Shown here in pieces: positions 23,885-32,299 of a stretch of 46,278 nt of DNA (positions within the stretch are counted from its first letter, which is position 1; the number at the start of each line of letters is the position of its first letter). This DNA comes from an uncultured Lentisphaeria bacterium (GTDB lineage: Bacteria; Verrucomicrobiota; Lentisphaeria; Victivallales; Victivallaceae), in contig CAIPAT010000343.1 in NCBI GenBank assembly GCA_903863035.1, positions 1-46,278 of the forward strand, read 5' to 3'. A model generated the notes under the pieces. That model did no database searches. It was not told the origin of the DNA and saw nothing but the letters and a program-made list of their open reading frames with translations. A program made the translations under genes and the position numbers.

Positions 23885-24952
23885 ATGAGCTTGTTGCAAC
23901 AAACTATTGATGCGATTGAACCGCAGAGCCAGGAATACCGCAAGCTGGCGGAGGAACGTATTCTGGATTTGACCATGCCGCGCTGGGCGCTGGGCAGGGT
24001 GCTGGATTTAGCCGTGGATTTGGCCGGCATGACCAGATCGCTTCATCCGCAGGTTCGACAGAAAAATATCGTGCTGATGGCCGGTGATCACGCGATTATT
24101 GCCGAAGGCGTGTCGGATCAGCCGAAGGAAGTTACTTTGCAGATGATTTACAATTTTGTCCGGCGCGGAGCTGGAATCAATGTGCTGGCCGCCAATGCCG
24201 GAGCGAGCGTCACTGTCGTGGATATGGGCGTGGACGGCTGTCTGCAGGACCTGGTTGACGCCGGTAAAATTATTTCCAAGAAAATTGCGTATGGCGCTAA
24301 TAATTTTGCCAGAGGTCCGGCCATGACGCGCGAACAGGCGATCGCTTCAATCGAGGCCGGAATCGAGGTGGCAAAGCTGTTGTCGCCATCAACCGATATT
24401 TTCGGCACCGGCGAAATGGGTATTGGCAATACTACGCCCAGTTCCGCCATTATCGCGGTACTCACCGGCACTGCGGATATCGCCTCGGTAGTTGACCGCG
24501 GCGCCGGTCTGCCCAGCGCGAAACTGCCGATTAAGGTCGATGCGATAAGACGCGGCATTGAACTTAACCAGCCCAACCCGGCCGATGGTATTGACGTGCT
24601 GCATAAAATCGGCGGCTATGAGATCGGCGGCATTGCCGGACTTATTCTCGGCGCGGCGGCATTGAAAAAACCGGTTGTCGTGGACGGCTTTATCTCCACC
24701 GCCGGGGCGCTGATTGCCCATTCGCTCTGCCCGGCTTCCGCCGAATACATGATTGCCGCTCACGGCAGCATGGAACGCGGCCATCATTCGATGCTAAAAC
24801 TGCTGAATAAAAAACCGCTGCTTGACCTTAGCCTGCGGCTTGGTGAAGGCACCGGCGCGGCGCTCGCAATGAATATTGTGGATGCCGCTGTAGCCGTAAT
24901 GACTCAGATGGCGACGTTCTCCAGCGCCGGAGTGACGGATAAGGGACTGTAA
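23885..24952 (+). CDS. cobT: Nicotinate-nucleotide:dimethylbenzimidazole phosphoribosyltransferase
   Basis: 355 residues, the usual length. It makes alpha-ribazole 5-phosphate, the activated lower ligand. Evidence is AGDHAIIAEGVSDQPKEVT (canonical DHG is DHA here), GAGINVLA, GEMGIGNTTPSSA, and the C-terminal GEGTGAALAM containing the catalytic glutamate. An AAGGAG Shine-Dalgarno fixes the start. No bza or bluB gene for making the base is in the window, so the base may be made elsewhere or taken up. Confidence 0.96.
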   Translation: MSLLQQTIDAIEPQSQEYRKLAEERILDLTMPRWALGRVLDLAVDLAGMTRSLHPQVRQKNIVLMAGDHAIIAEGVSDQPKEVTLQMIYNFVRRGAGINVLAANAGASVTVVDMGVDGCLQDLVDAGKIISKKIAYGANNFARGPAMTREQAIASIEAGIEVAKLLSPSTDIFGTGEMGIGNTTPSSAIIAVLTGTADIASVVDRGAGLPSAKLPIKVDAIRRGIELNQPNPADGIDVLHKIGGYEIGGIAGLILGAAALKKPVVVDGFISTAGALIAHSLCPASAEYMIAAHGSMERGHHSMLKLLNKKPLLDLSLRLGEGTGAALAMNIVDAAVAVMTQMATFSSAGVTDKGL

Positions 24953-24958
24953 AGTAGA

Positions 24959-24979
24959 AAGCGAGAAAAGCGAGAAAAG
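24959..24979 (+). repeat. Two AAGCGAGAA units in the cobT-cobS gap
   Basis: Two tandem 9-bp units (24959-24967, 24968-24976) differ by one base from the AAGCGAGAC units of the array at 372-442. Similar repeats in a working operon suggest ongoing local spread. Confidence 0.65.
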
Positions 24980-25049
24980 TGTGGAACTGAAAAATACATC
25001 CCAGTCATCTCAGTCTTCCCACTACTCCAAAACTTAAAAGGTATAATAT

Positions 25050-25787
25050 ATGTTAAGACGATTTGCTGCTGCGGTAACTATGCTGACTATTCTGCCGGTG
25101 CCGGGTTTTAACGCTACGGAAACGGATTTGGAACGCTCCAAGCCTTTCTTGCCGGTCGTCGGCCTGATTGTCGGCGGGATTGCTTATGCGGTGGCGCTGG
25201 GATTGAATCATTGTGCTTCGCACGCCGTTGCGGCGGTGGCGCTGGTAGTGCTGCTGGTGGCATTCTCTAAAGGTTTTCATCTGGACGGGCTGGCTGACTC
25301 CGCTGATGGTTTCATGAGCAGCCGCTCTAAAGAAAAAATGCTGGAAATCATGCACGACAGCCGGATCGGCGCAATGGGTGTATTCGCCATGCTGGCGGTG
25401 CTGGGATTGAAAACCGCCGCGCTGGTTTCGCTGCCGGTAGCGATGCTGCCGTCAACCGTCCTGCTGGCGGCGCTTTCCGGACGCTGCGCTGTTGTCATCT
25501 ACATCTATTTTTCCCGCTATGCCCGCGAAACCGGCCTGGGGCTGGTTATGTTCAAACGTCAATCATTATTGACCTGTCTGTGGAGTCTGGCTGTCATGGT
25601 TGCCGCCGCCTGGTGGCTGTTCGGCATAAACGGCCTGTACGCCGCCGCCGGAATTCTGCTGTTCATCTGCTGCTGGCGCTGGTACTCGAACAGTAAAATC
25701 GGCGGAGCCACCGGCGACACCATTGGCGCCGCCGAAGAAATCTCCGAAATGCTAATCCCGCTCATTCTCTCCATTTGCATCCGGTAA
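25050..25787 (+). CDS. cobS: Adenosylcobinamide-GDP ribazoletransferase (cobalamin synthase)
   Basis: 245 residues, a polytopic membrane enzyme. It joins AdoCbi-GDP and alpha-ribazole (phosphate) in the last assembly step. HLDGLADSADGFMSSRSKEK near 75-94 holds the family's aspartate-rich motif, followed by MHDSRIGAMG, and GGATGDTIGAAEE near the C-terminus is conserved. AAAGG precedes the ATG. It ends the B12 operon; no terminator is visible after it. Confidence 0.94.
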   Translation: MLRRFAAAVTMLTILPVPGFNATETDLERSKPFLPVVGLIVGGIAYAVALGLNHCASHAVAAVALVVLLVAFSKGFHLDGLADSADGFMSSRSKEKMLEIMHDSRIGAMGVFAMLAVLGLKTAALVSLPVAMLPSTVLLAALSGRCAVVIYIYFSRYARETGLGLVMFKRQSLLTCLWSLAVMVAAAWWLFGINGLYAAAGILLFICCWRWYSNSKIGGATGDTIGAAEEISEMLIPLILSICIR

Positions 25788-25830
25788 AGTTTAGGTGGCA
25801 TGTTTTTGAGGCTTCTGTGGCGTGTTCCGT

Positions 25831-26040
25831 TTATCTCGGTTCTAGGCAGGCACTTTTTCGGCGTTTTTTGAATTGCTCAAAACGATCTAGATAAGAAAAT
25901 ATGTAATCAATAATTGCATTGGTTAACTCAAGGATGTCCTTGGCATCAGGTTGCGCAATGGATAGACCGGCACCATATGCGGCGCAGATTCGCTCAATGG
26001 TTTTGACACATAATAGCGGAAGATGTGAATACTTGCGCAC
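25831..26040 (-). pseudogene. Possible C-terminal remnant of a DUF4145/HEPN-like protein
   Basis: 69 codons from a GTG. The stretch DAKDILELTNAIIDYIF followed by RFEQFKKRR resembles the C-terminal helix of DUF4145 proteins from memory, but the rest of such a domain is missing and only 18 bases separate it from the upstream gene. It could be a decayed gene end, a genuine small protein, or chance. Confidence is low. Confidence 0.35.
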
Positions 26041-26058
26041 GATACCACTTTCAATTAT

Positions 26059-26640
26059 TTAAAAGTGTTCTCTCAGGTACCATAAATAGTTTTTGCTATT
26101 GCGGCCTTTATTGAAAGTCCTGGCGGATTTTTCTAATCGCTGAAACATTGCGGTATATTCTGCTTCGCTGCATGGACGCAGCGCCATCGCAAATGCGGCG
26201 GCCTGCCAGATCAGATCGTGCATCAGGTTAATCCTGCGCAAGTCCGGCCGGCGGCGCATGGCGGAAAAGATTTCCTCGAAAGCTGCGTCATTCAGCGCCA
26301 GTTCCTGATGTTTGCTGAAAGTAGCAATCGGCTCTTCGATTCTAAAAAAGAATAATTGATACTCCGGCGGAAAATGTTCCATGTCCGGAGGGATGCGGTT
26401 GCCCTGGAATAGTGCACGGATGGAATCATTCCGCCATTTTAGAACTTTATCGCCATAAACAATCTCAATTTCTTCGCGTTTGGGAATTAACAACCGTTTT
26501 TCTTCATCAACATTATTGCCAAGGGATAATTTTGACAAGTCCGGTTGGGCAGATGCACCGAATTCATTTTTCAGCAATTCCCGCAAAGAGGGAAATAGAT
26601 CATCTGCGGAAATGTTCTCAGTTATTTGAGGATCACTCAT
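26059..26640 (-). CDS. Unknown protein, second gene of a two-gene unit
   Basis: 193 residues, soluble, no signal peptide, family not recognised. It is rich in charged and aromatic residues; the C-terminal half looks helical (FEEIFSAMRRRPDLRRIN, AFAMALRPCSEAEY) and it ends GRNSKNYLWYLREHF. Its ATG overlaps the stop of the upstream gene (ATGA), so the two are translated together and probably work together. Codon use is like the neighbouring genes, so I take it as real. Confidence 0.7.
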   Translation of the reverse strand: MSDPQITENISADDLFPSLRELLKNEFGASAQPDLSKLSLGNNVDEEKRLLIPKREEIEIVYGDKVLKWRNDSIRALFQGNRIPPDMEHFPPEYQLFFFRIEEPIATFSKHQELALNDAAFEEIFSAMRRRPDLRRINLMHDLIWQAAAFAMALRPCSEAEYTAMFQRLEKSARTFNKGRNSKNYLWYLREHF

Positions 26641-27413
26641 CTTCTTCTTTTCTTTCCGCTTTTTTGCGATCCGGTTTTTGCCTGGGTCCGGCGGACCTGA
26701 TACAATTCCTTCAATTTTTTATGGTGTTTCGCCAGTTCCTTATAGAAGTCAGGATTTTGACTTTCGACCAGGTTGCGCAGAACCTGCATCGGAATTTCCC
26801 CCGGCAGAACATCCTCTTCACCCGGCATTAAATCCCAGGTCTGTTTCTGGTAATCAAGCATGAAGATACCGAAAGACTGCGGATCCTCATCTTCCGGGCA
26901 GTCGCGCAGATTCACAAATTCCACTGCGGTGTCATGGCAGCCGCAGTTTGGATTCAGGCAATGGTAATCTATTACGGTCAGTACAGTGCTGCCGGATTCG
27001 ATCTCCATTGGAACGTCAAACGGGAAGACATCGCAATAGGTTGTCAATTCCCCTTCTTTTTCAATTCCATTGAAATTAAAAACATAGTAATGCTCATCAA
27101 GTCTGGCTGCTGCGGTCTGACGCTGTTTCATGTTCATATAGCACCGGAAAAGCACTTCCCACTGTTTCTCGCTGATAGAGCGCAGAAATTTCTGTTGCAG
27201 CTGGTTGTCATCTTCATCTTCGGCAATAGAATCATCCTGATCCGCGGTGATTTCGCGGGAGAAAATATTCAAATCTATTTCCAGCGGCAGGTCAGGACTG
27301 TTAAATTCCAATGATATATCGCCGCAATTACAATTCACCACCGGGCAAACCGAAAGTTTGGCTGTAACTTTCTTGCCATCAAATTCGAGTTCCTGCAATT
27401 CATAATTATCCAT
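26637..27413 (-). CDS. Unknown protein with two CxC-type cysteine clusters
   Basis: 258 residues, family not recognised. Two similar metal-ligand-like clusters are visible: CPVVNCNCGD at 23-32 and CLNPNCGCHD near 151-160, each followed by a hydrophobic beta-like segment (ISLEF, TAVEF). This suggests an internal duplication with two small zinc sites. A very acidic linker (DQDDSIAEDEDDNQ) lies near 58-71, and the C-terminus is strongly basic (GSQKSGKKRRR), which might bind nucleic acid. SEC-C-like zinc motifs were considered but the spacing does not match well. It is the first gene of the pair with 26059-26640. Confidence 0.7.
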   Translation of the reverse strand: MDNYELQELEFDGKKVTAKLSVCPVVNCNCGDISLEFNSPDLPLEIDLNIFSREITADQDDSIAEDEDDNQLQQKFLRSISEKQWEVLFRCYMNMKQRQTAAARLDEHYYVFNFNGIEKEGELTTYCDVFPFDVPMEIESGSTVLTVIDYHCLNPNCGCHDTAVEFVNLRDCPEDEDPQSFGIFMLDYQKQTWDLMPGEEDVLPGEIPMQVLRNLVESQNPDFYKELAKHHKKLKELYQVRRTQAKTGSQKSGKKRRR

Positions 27414-27537
27414 AATTCACCATTTATTTTTCTATGTTTATAAATATGTATGTATCAGAGATTAAGCCTAATTTAACCTGTAAAACGAATGAATCAACAT
27501 CATTTTCCAATTTCGATGTCTCCATGTTTATTGCTGT

Positions 27538-28395
27538 TTATAATTTCAAATAGGATTTAATATATTGTCGCGGGGACATGCCTAGATATTTTTTGAAGGT
27601 GCGGCTGAAATAGTTGCTGTCGGAAAAGCCGCATGCCAGCGCGGCCTGAGTAATACCTGACTGATCCTTGCTTAATAATTTACACGCCTGATCGATTCTG
27701 GTTTTATTGACATAATCGACCGGGGGCAGTCCGGTGATTTTTTTAAACATCCTGATAAAATGCGGTTTGGACATGCCGGCGCGGCGCGCCAGCATTGTCA
27801 GCGTATGTTTTTCCCGGTAATGAGTTTCAATATAAGCAATGGTTTCTCCCAGGCGGCGGTGGCAGGCCGCCGCGCCATGATCCGTATCAGACGAATATTT
27901 TCTGGAAAGAAATATAATCACATCCAGCAGCAGCGATCTAAGTTTTATCCGGTAGCCGGGCTGTTTTTGTTCAAGCTCATGTTCAACCATTTTGACATAG
28001 TCGCTTAACTGCTGCAGCTCCTCCGGCGACAGGTTAAGGCTGGAGCGGTCCGCCCCGCCATGCAGAAGCGGCTCTATCTCGAACAGTACATTGTAGCCGG
28101 TTATTTTTCTGAGTTCATCCAGGGGCAGGGCTAAGCGTTCCGGGATGAAAATAATGTTGATTATCTTCAGCTTTTCAATTTTACTGAAGCCGTGATATTC
28201 CGGTTTTCTGAGAATGAAAACATCGCCCGGCAGAAGCGGGCGTTCTCCGTAATTGTCCGTATAAACACCCTGTCCGCTTTGAATGATCGCGATTTCGCAG
28301 AAGTCATGGCTGTGAACAGGGAATGACTCCTGTGTCAAAACTCCTTTCAGGATGACAACATCTTCCGGCCACGAATATTTTTCGATTTTATTCAT
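27538..28395 (-). CDS. AraC family transcriptional regulator
   Basis: 285 residues. The N-terminal cupin sensor includes FPVHSHDFCEIAII near 25-38 and the DVFILRKPEYHGF segment. The C-terminal double HTH comprises LTMLARRAGMSKPHFIRMFK and ITQAALACGFSDSNYFSRTF, ending MSPRQYIKSYLKL. It is divergent from a URO-D-like gene that starts about 82 bp away, the same layout as at 1408-3409. The gap contains TGATAATAT twice (in TGATAATATTG and TTGATAATATAG), a candidate binding repeat. No clear Shine-Dalgarno is seen. Confidence 0.88.
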   Translation of the reverse strand: MNKIEKYSWPEDVVILKGVLTQESFPVHSHDFCEIAIIQSGQGVYTDNYGERPLLPGDVFILRKPEYHGFSKIEKLKIINIIFIPERLALPLDELRKITGYNVLFEIEPLLHGGADRSSLNLSPEELQQLSDYVKMVEHELEQKQPGYRIKLRSLLLDVIIFLSRKYSSDTDHGAAACHRRLGETIAYIETHYREKHTLTMLARRAGMSKPHFIRMFKKITGLPPVDYVNKTRIDQACKLLSKDQSGITQAALACGFSDSNYFSRTFKKYLGMSPRQYIKSYLKL

Positions 28396-28477
28396 TTATG
28401 ATAATATTGTGCTATTTATTGATAATATAGTCAAGGATTATAATGCTATTAACATATATAATATGTGTTAAATAGCA

Positions 28478-29545
28478 ATGAATTACAAGGAATATACTGA
28501 AATGAAGACCCTTATTGACAAGAATAAAGAATTTACCCGTTCGATTTATTCCGGCAGCGCTGAACGTCATGGTTTTGTCTGCCATCCGCAACAGATTCCC
28601 GTGTATGAAAAAGGGGATTATACTTTATCTGATAAACCGGTTAAAGAATGGGTGCCGGTTGTAGTCGAGAATTTCCGGCGCAAAGCGGCAATGCTGGAAA
28701 GACTTGAGGATGACAGTGTGCCGGTGGCCTCGCTGATGACCGGGACGCAGCTTTTTGCCCAGGCGTTTGGTTGCGAAGTTCACACCTACAAAGACAATAA
28801 TCCATGTGCGCTGCCACTGGTTAATAATGCTGCGGAAGCAGATCAAGTCGAACTGCCTGACCTCTGGAAAACCGGATGTCTGCAACGGGTTTTTGAACTG
28901 GGGGAACTGGTATTGAAGGAACTTGGCCCGGGAACAGCATTGGGGCCGTGTGACCTGCAAAGCGGGTTTGATACAGCCAGCCTGATCTGGAACAAGGAGG
29001 ATTTGCTCTGCTCGATGGTGCTGGATCCGGATACGGTTAAGCGCTTGAGCCGGAAATGCGCACAACTGCTGAAAACTTTTCTGATAGAGTTCAGGAAAGA
29101 ATTTCCAACGTTGAGTCCATGCCACTGCCCCGGTTGCTGGACCCCGCCTGAACTCGGCCCGTGGCTGTCCAACGATGAATGCGGCATGATGAGCAGTGAA
29201 ATGTTTGAAGAATTCTGTCTGCCGGAATTAATTGAACTGTCTGAGACTTTCGGCGGCCTGGGTATGCATTGCTGCGCCGATGCCGAACACCAGTTTCCCA
29301 GTTTTAAGAAAATTCCGAATTTTTATGGTTTCAACCGGGTTCAGGATAAACACGGATATCTGCCGCTGCTGGATCATTTCGCCGGTAAAGGCAGCCCGGT
29401 TCATGTGCTGGCCTGGGTTTCGGATGAGGTTATTGAACAATTGATTCGCCAGGCCCCGCCGGAGACCAGATTCATTTTCAATATGGGCGGTACTGATTAT
29501 GAAGCCGGCGCGCGCTGGCTGGAAAAAATGCGGTCGATGAAATAA
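28478..29545 (+). CDS. Uroporphyrinogen decarboxylase-like (URO-D superfamily) protein
   Basis: 355 residues with the URO-D-like TIM-barrel pattern: RRKAAMLERLEDDSVPVASL near 65-84, a Cys-rich SPCHCPGCWTPPELGPWLS around 214-232, and GMHCCADAEHQFPSF in the zinc-site position near 263-277. The end NMGGTDYEAGARWLEKMRS is typical. It is clearly divergent from the 1408-2397 protein (no FMHSCG; HCC instead), so the two are distant family members. Substrate unknown. Controlled probably by the divergent AraC gene. An in-frame ATG at 28502 is an alternative start. Confidence 0.75.
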   Translation: MNYKEYTEMKTLIDKNKEFTRSIYSGSAERHGFVCHPQQIPVYEKGDYTLSDKPVKEWVPVVVENFRRKAAMLERLEDDSVPVASLMTGTQLFAQAFGCEVHTYKDNNPCALPLVNNAAEADQVELPDLWKTGCLQRVFELGELVLKELGPGTALGPCDLQSGFDTASLIWNKEDLLCSMVLDPDTVKRLSRKCAQLLKTFLIEFRKEFPTLSPCHCPGCWTPPELGPWLSNDECGMMSSEMFEEFCLPELIELSETFGGLGMHCCADAEHQFPSFKKIPNFYGFNRVQDKHGYLPLLDHFAGKGSPVHVLAWVSDEVIEQLIRQAPPETRFIFNMGGTDYEAGARWLEKMRSMK

Positions 29546-29590
29546 AACGGTTATTGCCGACGGAATTTTTAAATAGAGATACGGTAAAAA

Positions 29591-29626
29591 GAAAAAACGC
29601 TTCAAGCATGTTGAAGCGCTTTCTTC
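29591..29626. terminator. Terminator between the URO-D-like gene and the Thr-rich gene
   Basis: CGCTTCAA (29598-29605) pairs with TTGAAGCG (29611-29618) around a 5-base loop. On the minus strand TTTTTT follows directly, so it ends the Thr/Ser-rich gene; the plus-strand side (CTTTCTTC) is weaker but can serve the convergent gene. Confidence 0.8.
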
Positions 29627-29646
29627 TGTATAAGATTGTTAAGTTC

Positions 29647-30222
29647 TTATTTTTTGCTGTTTCCCTTGCTAGTACTGGTATCGGCAGTCGTCCCGGCAGT
29701 AGCGTCAGGAGTCGTTGTACTGATGGTCGTGGTGGTGGTCGTGGTGCTGGTGCTGGTGCTGGTGCTGGTGCTGGTGGTCGTGCCTTTCTTTTCATCATCC
29801 ACAGTACCTGATGCGTCAACTTTCTTATCATTCCCTTTGCCGGGATTGCTTGAGTCTACGCCATCGACGTTATTGCCGTTTCCATTGTTATTTTTGGTGG
29901 TGGTATCGCTAGTTGTGGTTGTGGTTGTCGTGCTGGTGCTGCTCGGAGTCGTGGTCGTGGCAGTGCTGGTGTCACTGGTAGTCGTGGCAGTGGTGCTGCT
30001 CGGAGTCGTGGTCGCGGTTGTGGTGCTGCTCGGAGTCGTGGTTGTGGCAGTACTGGTGCTGTCTGTAGTGGTCGCGCTACTATCAGACCCGGCAGTGGAG
30101 TCGTCGGTTACGGTTGTGGTATTATTACTGCCTGTTTTGGTTTTATAAGCATTACCCGGAACAGCAGCCAATATTGAAACAGACACCGAGAGCGAAAACA
30201 CCATGATTAATACTTTTTTCAT
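29647..30222 (-). CDS. Secreted Thr/Ser-rich low-complexity protein
   Basis: 191 residues. A clear signal peptide (MKKVLIMVFSLSVSVSILAA, cut near AVPGNA) is followed by about 65 residues of Thr/Ser-rich repeats with recurring TTTPSST units, an Asn/Gly/Asp-rich middle (NNNGNGNN), then another TS-repeat tract and a basic end (SKGNSKK). There is no membrane anchor or sortase motif. At DNA level a 21-bp unit beginning GGTGCTGCTCGGAGTCG recurs at 29936, 29992 and 30022, so length may vary by slippage. The start at 30222 has AAGGA upstream. Possibly a cell-surface or matrix protein; function unknown. Plus-strand Val-rich ORFs over this region are shadows. Confidence 0.75.
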   Translation of the reverse strand: MKKVLIMVFSLSVSVSILAAVPGNAYKTKTGSNNTTTVTDDSTAGSDSSATTTDSTSTATTTTPSSTTTATTTPSSTTATTTSDTSTATTTTPSSTSTTTTTTTSDTTTKNNNGNGNNVDGVDSSNPGKGNDKKVDASGTVDDEKKGTTTSTSTSTSTSTTTTTTTISTTTPDATAGTTADTSTSKGNSKK

Positions 30223-30616
30223 AAGACACATTCCTTAAATTTGCAGAATCAGGCTAATCCTAATCCTTGCCTATCAACTTAACAAATATATTTAAAGAAT
30301 ACAAGTTTTAATCTTCAATAAAAATTTATTTTTATATATTATTAAAGTTACCATCTTTTTTGTTTTGACAAAGCTTCTGGAGTTTCCTATATCTGCGAAC
30401 GGCTATCCGTTAATGTCATGCTGCTCATGACAATGGGCAAGCAGCAAGCAAAATAATTTTGCACGAAGTGTCCATAAAACATCATTAACAGTTGATTTTG
30501 CTATAATTTAGTATAATTTTCTTTTAAATGCTTGATTTTTCGCATAAAAGGTGTATAATTGTCATTGTTTGCGAAGATTTCTTGTTGTTTAATGAAAAAT
30601 AATTGGAGAAGATAAT
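30223..30616. other. About 390-bp AT-rich intergenic region
   Basis: Upstream regions of two divergent genes. Apart from the promoter at 30532-30559 and an imperfect inverted repeat around CATGCTGCTCATGAC (30418-30432), I see nothing that suggests a gene or RNA. Confidence 0.6.
30532..30559 (+). promoter_or_regulatory. Promoter of the HTH-EIIA gene
   Basis: TTGATT (30532-30537), 16-bp spacer, and TATAAT (30554-30559), about 58 bp before the ATG. A second TATAAT-like box lies upstream (30512) without a good -35. Confidence 0.6.
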
Positions 30617-31273
30617 ATGAGTTTACCGGAAATAATGACCATTGAAGAGGTCGCAGAGCATCTTCGCATTTCTGAACGTACAGTTTATGACTGGGCGCAG
30701 AAGGGTGAGATTCCATGTGGTAAATTTGGAACGTCCTGGCGGTTTAAGCGGCAGGACATTGAAGAATGGATTGATAAGCGTCTGAAAAGCGAAAAGAATA
30801 AGCAGTCGGATTTTGTACCGCTTCTTTTTGATTCAGTTCTTAGAAAAGAGAATATTGTTTTAATCGAAACTGCGACGAAAGCGGAAATACTCAACCAGCT
30901 GATTGATCTTCTGTCCGAAACCTCAGAAGTGAAAAGCAAGACTGAGTTGAAAGAAGGGATCTATCATCGTGAACAGTTGATGAGTACTGGTATCGGGATG
31001 GGCATCGGGATTCCGCACGTCAGGCTCCGTTCGGTAAAGAATATTATCATGGCCGCTGCACTTGTACGTCGCGGAGTAAGTGATTATGAAAGTCTAGACT
31101 CTGTTCCTGTAACGCTTATTTTCATGATTGCGGCGCGTGACGACCAGCATGCTCAACATATCAAACTGCTTTCTCAATTGAGTTCAAGACTGAAAGATGA
31201 GACGTTCAGAAATATGCTGATGAATTGCAAGGACCAGGAGTCGTTTTACAGTCAACTGGTTAATCAGGCGTAA
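30617..31273 (+). CDS. Helix-turn-helix / PTS EIIA (PtsN-like) fusion protein
   Basis: 218 residues. Residues 4-55 are an excisionase/MerR-type HTH (MTIEEVAEHLRISERTVYDW and SWRFKRQDIEEWI). Residues about 68-217 are a fructose/nitrogen-type PTS EIIA domain, with the phosphorylatable His134 in GIGIPHVR and the LIFMIAARDDQHAQHIKLL segment. This would let PTS phosphorylation state control DNA binding. GGAGAA precedes the ATG. No other PTS gene is nearby. Family assignment of both domains is firm; targets are unknown. Confidence 0.88.
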   Translation: MSLPEIMTIEEVAEHLRISERTVYDWAQKGEIPCGKFGTSWRFKRQDIEEWIDKRLKSEKNKQSDFVPLLFDSVLRKENIVLIETATKAEILNQLIDLLSETSEVKSKTELKEGIYHREQLMSTGIGMGIGIPHVRLRSVKNIIMAAALVRRGVSDYESLDSVPVTLIFMIAARDDQHAQHIKLLSQLSSRLKDETFRNMLMNCKDQESFYSQLVNQA

Positions 31274-31342
31274 TAACGCAGGTTTGCAATTGTCGTTTTG
31301 GGGCAGTTGCGAATCCTGCTTTAGATATTCCCGCAAGGGCTC

Positions 31343-31380
31343 GGGGCGGAAAGGTAAAACTTTCCGCCCCCTCTATATTT
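31343..31380 (+). terminator. Terminator after the HTH-EIIA gene
   Basis: GGGGCGGAAAG (31343-31353) pairs perfectly with CTTTCCGCCCC (31360-31370), followed by a T-rich CTCTATATTTTG. A second, imperfect long hairpin (31278-31319: GCAGG...CCTGC with a TTGCAA/TTGCGAA inner stem) lies between the gene and this terminator. Confidence 0.85.
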
Positions 31381-31442
31381 TGTTCAGCATCGCACAAAAC
31401 ACTGCCGCTTTATAATCAGTTACTTATCTGCCGGGCTGTTGT

Positions 31443-32051
31443 TTATAGATTGGATTGAACTATCACACCATCATCGCCGATGGCTTTTACGCTGAATTTG
31501 ATGGATACAAGTTTGCCTTTCTGCACGGTGATTTCCTGTGTAAACGGAGAATTATGCCAGACTTTGATGTAGTTTTTGCCGGATTGGGCATCTGATGCGC
31601 CTTTAACCATATTAGCCTTATCGCCGTTCCATCCGTCAAAGACTCCGTTTACGCTTTCGAGTTCGAAGTCTGTATTCTGTGCTTCTGCCCCCATGATTTC
31701 CAGGTTGTCATAAGCAACCCATATCGGCAAATTCTTTTCCGCCTTTTCCGCCTTTTCCGGCTTGTACCATGGTCCCATGAGAACCAGCCTTACTTTGCCG
31801 TCCTGTTGCGGGATGAAGCTTATGAAGAACTCTTTCCAATAGCTGCCGACAGTTGCTTTGCTCATGGCGCTAAGGTAGAATTGCTTTTTGTCGCCCATCC
31901 ATCCCGGATTGTCCATTGCAACGTTCTGGCAGACGTCCGTTTTTAACTCGATCTGATCAGCTCTGCCGTCAATGTCAATTCTTACTGCTGCTTTTTCGGC
32001 CATGCAGCATGCTGCCGCGATGATTAAAACGAAAGTTAGTACTCTTTTCAT
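31443..32051 (-). CDS. Unknown exported protein, possible carbohydrate-binding-like fold
   Basis: 202 residues. A signal peptide (MKRVLTFVLIIAAACCMAEK) leads into about 180 residues that look beta-rich (FISFIPQQDGKVRLVLMGPWY, KGKLVSIKFSVKAIG), with the block FELESVNGVFDGWNGD similar in style to CBM-type jelly-roll domains that precede glycan enzymes. No catalytic motif. GGGGG precedes the ATG. It is divergent from a small exported protein gene at 32300. Function is inferred only weakly; it may bind an extracellular glycan. Confidence 0.65.
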   Translation of the reverse strand: MKRVLTFVLIIAAACCMAEKAAVRIDIDGRADQIELKTDVCQNVAMDNPGWMGDKKQFYLSAMSKATVGSYWKEFFISFIPQQDGKVRLVLMGPWYKPEKAEKAEKNLPIWVAYDNLEIMGAEAQNTDFELESVNGVFDGWNGDKANMVKGASDAQSGKNYIKVWHNSPFTQEITVQKGKLVSIKFSVKAIGDDGVIVQSNL

Positions 32052-32147
32052 CTGATACCCCCCTATTTTTAGTTAGGCTGTAAGATAAATATGTAATATT
32101 TGAAAGTCAAATATGGAAGTGAATATCTAATAATATTCTCACAATCC

Positions 32148-32199
32148 TTGACATACAGCATGGATGAAATGTATCTATAAAAGGCTTAAAAGCGCTTTT
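32148..32199 (+). promoter_or_regulatory. Promoter with palindromic operator AAAAGCGCTTTT
   Basis: A perfect TTGACA (32148-32153) with TATCTA (32172-32177) 18 bp downstream, followed at 32188-32199 by the perfect 12-bp palindrome AAAAGCGCTTTT placed near the transcription start. The CG-centred symmetry is like LacI-family operators. It would control the small exported protein gene at 32300. Confidence 0.5.
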
Positions 32200-32299
32200 T
32201 TAGTAAAATTCTATGAATTTCATGCAATAAAACTGAAAATTTAACGTTTATTTTTTATTGTCAGAAATAATTCTGGCAAAAAAAGAAAGGTATGGAATT

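Noticed and set aside
29636..30148. Val/Leu-rich ORF of 170 codons that looks like a membrane protein
   Set aside because: It is the complement of Thr/Ser codons (ACC/AGC to GGT/GCT runs) of the secreted protein on the minus strand, which has a signal peptide and a terminator.
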